DNA from: Clavelina lepadiformis
Taxonomy: Eukaryota > Chordata > Ascidiacea > Aplousobranchia > Clavelinidae
Direction: 5' to 3'
DNA: 64,000 nucleotides
Assembly (NCBI RefSeq): GCF_947623445.1
Contig: NC_135240.1
Location: 5,518,001-5,582,000 of the forward strand
Part shown: piece after piece, positions 56,701 through 64,000 of the stretch
How the letters are laid out: every line of letters starts with the position of its first letter
Numbering within the stretch: the stretch's first letter is position 1
The notes under the pieces: model-generated
Told to the model about the DNA's origin: nothing
Database searches by the model: none
What the model saw: the letters and a program-made list of their open reading frames with translations, nothing else
Made by a program: the position numbers and the translations under genes

Positions 56701-57815
56701 CGTAATACCTCCACCTCCAATTGATTTTCGTCATTGTGGTGTTTACTTGACATAGTATTTGTTTGCAGTGGACATATAAGTTATATGATATAACCTAGTA
56801 TAGGCTACAACACAAAAATAAAATATAATATAATAATAAAATATAATAAAAAATAATACCTAAAACAATTTCCCAAACAAAAACATTTCGGCATAAATAT
56901 CCCCGCGCTAAAATGCAAGCTTTCCATACAGGGCTATAACGTAATAAAAACCAAATTAAATCATGATGTAATGTAATAATTCTTTAATGGCCAATATCTG
57001 CAATATTTGATTTTGGTATTTGGGAGTGAGTGCAGAAGTAAAGGAAACCTGTTCAATATCAGTACTGTTAATAATTAACTATGCCTATTTAACCCGGTAC
57101 AGTAGTACTTCAAGTAGATTATACAATTAGGCCTATGCTGTAAAATGCACAGCTGATAAAAGCTTTTTCAATGTTTGGGGAATATAGGCTTGTGCAGAAG
57201 CCCTACTACTGCTGTACCGCATGGAAAGTTTGTATGATGCGACGGAGAAGTAAAATTGAGGGTGCCGGTAAACCGGCGCAAAAGTGCTGTGTTTTTTTGT
57301 GTTTTCAAACCGGCCGGACTTCAGAGTATGGCAGTTTTTGCCGAGATCTCTGGTGTGCAGAGGCAAAATTCGGGTGCGCAAGGAAACAGCTGGTGTACAC
57401 TGTGACATGTGGCCCAAATCCGCCCGGCGTTTGTGCAGTCAAGGATGCCGCCTATTACGTTACAAATTGGGGGGAAAAAATCAGTGTTTCCCGTTTTTTT
57501 TTTTTAGAGATATCGCTTTTAAACACTAATTTTGCAGTTTAAATCAGTTTGAATCCGTAACTGTTTTGTGTTTAGCTACCAGTATGGTATATAGGCCAAT
57601 TTATGATATTGACTTCAATGCGTAGAAGAATTTCAGTTTGCTTGTAGTTGAAGCTCTTTTTCAACTCAGAGACAAGACTAATCTGTTTGCGCAAGATGGG
57701 CTCAGAACAAATTTTTTAGGGTTCATGAGTATTTTTTCGGTGTGCAGATTTTTGTGAAAACTAGGTGGTAGATGTGTTGTAAAATGTTGCACAACTGCAC
57801 ATTTGAAACCTAGGT
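56701..57815. other. Spacer before BORCS5
   Basis: About 1.1 kb, A+T-rich (ATATAATA runs near 56817-56860). A 123-residue frame at 57171-57542 is cysteine-rich but has no family match I recognise and no splice partner. No gene is called. Confidence 0.4.
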
Positions 57816-59330
57816 ATGGGCAATGAATCAAGTTCAGAACGGAAAGTAAAAGAAACTGGAGTCGTTGTCGTAACAAGTAAAAAAGACAAATCACAGGTAT
57901 GTTGCAAATTTCTTATTTTAAAGTCTGAAGGAGCAACCCATACTGTTTCTAAACTTAGCTGATGGTTTTAAGATTTGTAAATATAGCATACCACGTTTAC
58001 ATGTGTTAAGTTATAATTGTGATAATTCTACAACCAATTTTTTTCGATTTGAAAAGATGTTATTGAAAGCAGCATTAACCCATCCGCCAATTTGACCAGC
58101 AGCAATTTGCCCCTTCGTAGCGTTTTTGTTTCTTACGTGTAATAAAAACATGATAGTTACCAGTATCATGTATATAGTTTTAATTTGTCAATGAACTTTA
58201 CGATAATAACTGTTTAATGTATATGTTTTTTCTCCAAACTTGGCTGGTTGCTCATATCAAACAATAAAATCGAAGTATAATTAATGTGAAATATGGTCCA
58301 TTCAAACTGCTAACTTCGCAAAGTGCACACAGAATATGATAGAGTTTGAGGATAGTATGATATAGAATTTGTTATCCTTGCACTAAAAAGTTAATGTATG
58401 CCTTAAACTGTAAGCACCAGACATTGAGCTATGCATGCCTCATTTTTTGATTTATGGTAAATTGTGCAAAGGCAGCAATCTAGTTGTAACAGAATACCAT
58501 AAAATATAAATTTATTTCGTTGTGATCTGTGCTTGAATACGACGAGTATTTACCACCTAAATCAAGCTATTTATACTAAAACTGGCAGGAAGATCAGCAT
58601 ATTGCGCAGCTTTCTTATTGTCCAACATTTCGGCCTTTGCTGGAATCTTCATTAAACATCCCTGAGTCTCGTCCGTTAACCAGTGAACTTGTTGGATCGT
58701 TTGATCAAAAGTCCTGTTTGCAGCTTTGCGTTCATTTGCAAAACCATCTTCAAGAGTGTTCTGAAACTGTGAAGGTCAAACAGTTTAGGTTAGCAACACA
58801 AATAAAGGTGAGATGAAGCTGGCAATGTCGTTCATAATTTTGTATTTTATGCAAACTGTTCAAATTATATCCACAGTAGTAATAGTATCACTGACAACTT
58901 GATGGGAACAGATTCAAACTAATTTTAATATTTAGAGTCATGTATTTATGATTTGAGTTTAGTTGGATCTTATTTTTAATACAAAGTATATTGGATACTT
59001 TTATGCCTGTGATGTTCGTACGGGTAGCCGAGCTAGTTGATGTCAATAAATTGCAATGATACAAGGTGATGTGGTTTACTGGTTGGATTTATCTTATGTT
59101 GATGTATCCTGCTTTTACAGGAAGTGGATAGGGTGGCTTCTGCTGTGATGCAAAAGTTGACTGAAAGACAAAGAGCATTTGCCAAGCACGCTGAGCATGC
59201 AAGAAAAATAGACGACATTTCCAATTCATTAAAACGCCTTCGAATCAATTTAAGCCACACATTAGATTTGGCGAATGAACTGAATATGCTATTACCTGAA
59301 GATCGGCGTCTTATAACTTTCAAGATTTAA
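57816..59330 (+). CDS. BORCS5: BLOC-1-related complex subunit 5
   Basis: Three exons: 57816-57896, 58589-58807, 59121-59330, giving 169 residues (human 196). The start MGNESSSERK places Gly2 for N-myristoylation, the way the human protein (MGSEQSSE) is held on lysosomes. Conserved blocks are YCPTFRPLLESSL, LQLCVHLQNHLQECSE, MQKLTERQRAFAKHAEHARK and LNMLLPEDRRL, the last two in a helical, coiled-coil-like C-terminal half. BORCS5 is a subunit of BORC, which recruits Arl8 to lysosomes and couples them to kinesin for outward movement. The gene lies 380 bases before the next one on the same strand. Length and motifs are normal for the family. Confidence 0.93.
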
Positions 59331-59709
59331 TTACAAAGGTTGCATTGCAAATCTTTTTGGCGCCAGTACCACCAAAATGATGGTGGAAATGATGTCATTT
59401 TGTTGACTATGTGCTGTTAAAGTATCATAATGATAGTTATTGCTGTGCATATTGCTGACATCATGTTTATTTCAACTTATTTTCTGCCAGTCAGTTTGTG
59501 CCGGTTTGACTTAAACATTGTCAAAATATGTCATGACATCCTGTTATGATCTTGTTTTTATCTTAACATGTTACGTGCACCATTTTATTTGAAATTACAT
59601 CAGGCGAAGGGTGGCCCAGCCAATAAATGTAATTCTTTAAGCGAATGTAACTGTGTGAAAGTTTGAATAGACATAAATTTATAATTTAGGTATTTCATCA
59701 ACTTGAAAG

Positions 59710-62700
59710 ATGATTCTGTCATCATCAACTCGTCCGTTGATCGCTTCCAAATTTTGGAGAAAACAATTTTTGAACTTTCACCTCAGGCAGTTTTCATCCT
59801 ACCATCGTGGTAGTGAAGTAGAAGATTTTGTGGCAAGTTTCAGAGTGCTTGCTTCAAGAAATTTCTCGATTTATTCAAGATATTGTTACAGTGCTCAAGA
59901 TAAGGATCCAGGTCCTGCATCGTCAGATGTTGATGGATCTGGAAGCAAAGATTCCAAATCACAAACTGGTCAGTTGATTTATGTTTTTACAAGTTTGATA
60001 GAAACTGCTGGACAGTTGAAATGGGTTTTGCTTTGAATTAAAACACCAGAACCATTCTTAACTCGTGTTTTCTGCCAGGTTAATCATAATTTGAGTATTT
60101 CTAAATGAAATACGTTATATGGATTACTTCCTTTTGTAGCCACTGAATCGAAAACTCTTGGCTCAAAGCTCAAAGGCTACATTTCCATGAGGCGAGATTA
60201 TTCACAGAAATATACTGCCAACAACACGTTAACGGCTGTACGAGCCATGCGGGAATATGTACTTTCACCCAGCGACCTCGATGGCTTGCCTAAAATAAAA
60301 ATACGAAGTCCATATGCAGGGGCCAGCTCACCAATCATTGTTTATCTAGAGAGCGATGTTGAAAAACGTGCGATGAAGGTGAGAGTTGTATTATTTTTAA
60401 TTTCATGTAAATTTGATGTACGTTATTAATCTGCATTCACGAGTCCTGTCTAATCAGAGTTTTACCTATTAGTTGTTCATTACAGTATGCAGGTTGACGC
60501 TAAAGAACAGGGGTGTCAAACTCAAATCGCGGCTAGAGCCACATTCAAAATTTCAAGTAAAATACGGGCTGTATCAACAAATCAAAGATGAGCTCAGCCA
60601 ATTCATTTCAAATAGATTGTCGTTAATCTCTTGCTGCTTCCCGAGTTTGCCCGTGTCGTAGTCATCTCTAACGTTGACTTTGTGCTACAGCTTGTAGCAT
60701 CCTTTTACCGAAGTTAAAGTAGCCATTAGGAAACAGTAGGCTAATACTCAAAAGCTTTCATAGGAAAGCTGTGAACCAGCCAAGCTCATTAAAAATCAGG
60801 TTAAAGAAATTGCTAATTACGTTAGACACAATACTTTAGCTGTTGCCTCATCGATTATAAATTCACATTTGTTATTATGACGTCACACTTAAAATATGCC
60901 ATTTGTATGCCAACATTGGGCAACAATTCTAGTTGCTCGCTGCTGCGGGCTACGCTCAGATTCTCCGAAAGCTGCATGAAGCCCACGAGTTTGACATCTC
61001 TGGTCTACACTACAACAGTTAAACCTTGGTGGGCCACATGGAATGTTGTGGCAGGCCCAGAGTTAAGCACGTTTGCTATAGAATAAAACACATGCAGCAA
61101 AGTTGCCGGCAATGTTATTGCATTCGTGCTAAGTTTGCGTGATATTGGTCAAAGGTGTGGGGAAGCACGGAATCCCTGGAAAAGGAGCGGAAGCGAATAA
61201 AAAAGTTGGACAGAAAGCAGCAGAAGCAGATCAGATTGCTCGGGGAGGTTTTGTCAGAACACTCAACCGAACGAAAACAGAAACTGATGAGCAACGGCTC
61301 CGCAAGGGTTGTCGCTTACGCTGCCGCTGCGTAAGTTGGAATATCTTTCGATAATTCTGTAATAATTTGTGGATGCTTGGGTTTCACTGAATTTACCACT
61401 GTTATTGGATGAACATCATTACTATTGCTTCTATGTACATGAGTTGGTTTTATTTAATCATATTTTGGGTTACATTTTGTGTTTTGCAGAAATGCTGCAA
61501 TTTGTTCTTTTAAATTTGGTTGTTTTATTACCACTGGAAGCGCTAGTATGTTTTCTGAAGTAATGCATTCCCTGGCCGACACATGCAATCAACTTTTGTT
61601 ATTGTGGGGTGTCAATGAATCTTTGAAAGTAGGTATCACTTCTACACCTCGTCGTATGTTTTACTTTGACAAAATAGTGCAAACACATTTCTTTTGAATG
61701 TGACCAAACGTCATCTTCGAAACCTCTAGTGATTTTTAAAAGGTTTATGTGACAATTATAACAATTACCAACTTTTTAACAAAGTTAATGAGTTACATTG
61801 TGTGATTTTACTTTACTATTTTACTATTCTTTGTTTTTACCATCTGTTTATATTTGCAACATAGAAACCCGACGTGGAACACCCCTATGGGTTCGGAAAC
61901 ATGCGGCATATCATGTCCCTCATATCCGGGGTTGGAATATTTTGCATTGGGTGTGGCGCAAGCATATACCATGGCATACAAGTCCTTGCACACCCCACTA
62001 TGGGTGTTGATGTTGCAAGCCCCATGGTAAGTCTTACACCCAGCCAACTTGAACACTGAGTACTTTTTTTTTGTTGGGAACAATAAGCATGGGCTGAAGG
62101 TTGCGTAATGTAATCTTGCCTCCATGAAATATGCATTGAAACTGTCTTAAGTTCAGTTAAAATTTGAAAGTTTATAAGCCAGATAATTTGTTCAGTCATT
62201 TATGGTCCTTGCCGGCTCTGCGATCATTGAATCGATTTCTCTGGTTGTCGCGATAAACGAAACAAGAAGCAACGCAAAGAAAAATGGAATCTCATTTACA
62301 GATTACGGTATATAATGCTCAACAAAATTCTTAACTACCTGTAACCGTTTGCATTATCATATTGGTTTTAATTCATTTAAACACTTAAGCTTATGTTTAA
62401 TTATTTATTTATTTTATACACTGCCATCAATGCAATGAAGCAAGCGTACAAGTAAATAAGCAAATTGAATATTTATGCCAATGTCACATGAGGTTCTTAG
62501 GTAATTACAAATGATATATTTTTTTTGTCAAAGTAAATGAGTCTCGTGATCCGAGCACGAATGTGGTGCTTCTAGAAGATTCCGCCGCTGTGCTTGGTGT
62601 TGGGATTGCTGGAGCTGCCCTTGCCATGACCCACTATGCAGGTTGACTTGTGTTGTTTCACCATAGCAGCTTAACTGCTGTCTATTACCCATGCAAGACC

Positions 62701-63546
62701 AAATAAGTGGTTGAGACGGAATTTGGTAGACGTCTGTGTAAATACATCAATGTCTAATTGATATATTAAAATGTATGCTTTAGTGACAGGTTTCGCCACA
62801 GGTGTGAGCTTGATTATGTTTTTACAGCTAACCCTGTTTATGATGCTATTGGGTCCATCGCGATCGGGGGATTGTTGGGGGCAGTTGCTAGTTTCTTGGT
62901 GACCACCAACGTCAATGCTTTGATTGGTCGATCTATCCCGCAAAGCCAGCTCCAATCTTTGCAAGAAACTTTGGAAGACGATGCAGTTGTAAGGTTGGTG
63001 GTTTTCAGTTTTTTCAAAACTTGTCAAACAACTTTTGATAGTTATTTAAGTGTTATTAGTTTGTTTTTTATCATTAAAAATTCGTTGACTTTGTTTGTGA
63101 AGAAAGACATAGTTTGGTTCGCTCACACAGTCACACTCATCAAAAAACTCTGACTTCATAGGAGTCGCCAGTCAGTGAGCAATCTTCATTAGAGGCGTTA
63201 TTTCCATCCATTATTTTATTTTGCAATTCTTTTATGACGTATTAAACTATGTTTCAGGGGCGTTTATGACGTCAAAGCGACCCAGATCAACGCGGACGAG
63301 TTTAAGTTCAAAGCAGAGATCGATTTTGACGGAAGGGAAATAACCCGGGCCTACCTGGCCTCGGTGGACATGGAGAAGGTACTCCGAGAGATCCACGGGG
63401 TGCGGACTCTTGAGGAGCTGGAGCAAGTCATCTTGAGATATGGGGAGCACGTGATTGACACCCTGGGAGTCCAGGTGGACAGGATCGAGCTGGAGCTGAA
63501 GAAGAAACATCCTCATCTGAGGCACATTGATCTTGAAGTCCTATGA
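59710..63546 (+). CDS. SLC30A9: Zinc transporter 9 (cation diffusion facilitator family)
   Basis: Nine exons: 59710-59968, 60140-60378, 61155-61330, 61490-61628, 61865-62026, 62196-62307, 62534-62641, 62828-62993, 63258-63546, giving 549 residues (human 568). The N-terminus is Ser/Arg/Phe-rich, fitting a mitochondrial targeting sequence. Then come the ZnT9-specific segment (LTAVRAMREYVLSPSDL; VWGSTESLEKERKR) and the transporter core: GSASMFSEVMHSLADTCNQ with the H-x3-D pair, HPYGFGNMRHI, ESRDPSTNVVLLEDSAAVLG, and the C-terminal domain VDRIELELKKKHPHLRHIDLEVL. SLC30A9 is reported to export zinc from mitochondria. Intron 2 carries a hAT-like fragment (60508-61002). AATAAA at 63736 is a likely poly(A) signal. 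Confidence 0.95.
60508..61002. mobile_element. Probable hAT-like fragment in SLC30A9 intron 2
   Basis: The left end reads CAGGGGTGTCAAACTCAAA, a hAT (Charlie-like) terminus. GAGTTTGACATCTCTG near 60987-61002 could be the diverged right end. The flanking 8-mers do not match, so either the right end is further off or the copy is old and rearranged. Confidence 0.5.
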
Positions 63547-64000
63547 ACCGAGGTGGACTTGGGAAAAGATTACATGACATGTAGTTATTAGGTTTGCTTT
63601 CAAGTTACCATGAGCTGTCTAGAAAGCATGGGCTTCGTTTGTTTGCAAAACAACGTAAAGCACTTTTCTACTGCTGTGATTTGACCAAACTTTGTTTAAG
63701 TCTGCAAAGCTTGGACAAAAGATAAACTGCATACTAATAAACTGGTACTCTCGCTTTACTGGTTACAATAGTTCTAGCAGTTTGTGGTGATGACCGAGCT
63801 ACCTTTTTCAACATCTCCTATTTCTGTACTTTATTTAGTGCATGAATGTTTATTCTGATGTCCATTTACATATACAAATTATTATTTAAGATTACTTGGT
63901 ATGTCGATGTTTTATGCTGTTTATTGTTCGAGTACTTTGTGTTTTAATTCCTGGTGATTCTGACTTGCTTCCACCCAAGTACATGATTTAAATCAGTTTG

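Noticed and set aside
57171-57542. A cysteine-rich secreted protein
   Set aside because: It has no signal peptide and no fixed spacing shared with the cysteine modules of the M15-like family.
57816-63546. An operon of BORCS5 and SLC30A9
   Set aside because: The genes are on the same strand, but the 380-base gap is longer than in typical tunicate operons and no trans-splicing evidence can be read from DNA.
1-64000. tRNA, rRNA or other structural RNA genes
   Set aside because: I looked for T-loop-like GTTCRANNC stems and other hallmarks on both strands and found none in a convincing cloverleaf context.

Overview
This is nuclear DNA of an animal. Every confident gene is split by short introns (about 70 to 900 bases, GT-AG apart from one GC-AG), and the conserved genes BORCS5 and SLC30A9 at the right end are typical animal genes. 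Short introns, an A+T-rich background strewn with TGACGT/ACGTCA hexamers, many small hAT elements and tandem families suggest a compact marine invertebrate genome. An ascidian tunicate is my best guess, but that is inference.

Layout. 1-569: the 5' end of a minus-strand gene for a secreted cysteine-rich protein, cut by the window edge. 2.0-3.2 kb: the wreck of a repeated coding element. 3.8-25.1 kb: four intact ten-exon genes for CAT-type (SLC7) amino-acid transporters. The first two (minus, then plus) are the arms of a palindromic inverted duplication of about 9.5 kb; the other two follow in tandem on the plus strand.

26.7-51.5 kb: a second family, related to the gene at the left edge. Each complete member has six exons and encodes a signal peptide, two cysteine-rich modules with fixed spacing, and a C-terminal domain with the zinc signature S-x-H-x2-G-x-A-x-D and a late D-x2-H. 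That domain is a peptidase M15 (VanY/CwlK/phage-endolysin type) fold, whose known members cut peptidoglycan peptides. Members A and B are on the minus strand; C and D are on the plus strand. C and D, with the 5' end of B, lie in a tandem segmental duplication of about 7.4 kb. Members range from a full catalytic set (C) to zinc ligands without the catalytic acid (A) to two of three zinc ligands lost (B). D carries a hAT transposon at an exon border, a shifted splice acceptor and a lost cysteine.

53.6-54.7 kb: a small collectin (collagen stalk plus C-type lectin domain with QPD). 55.4-56.7 kb: a gag-bearing LTR-retroelement fossil. 57.8-63.5 kb: BORCS5 and SLC30A9, both complete.

The M15-like family and the nearby collectin read as a host-defence or microbe-handling neighbourhood, and the transporter array as a separate nutrient-uptake expansion. 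Several hAT insertions have exact or near-exact 8-base target duplications, and two of them are younger than the segmental duplication.
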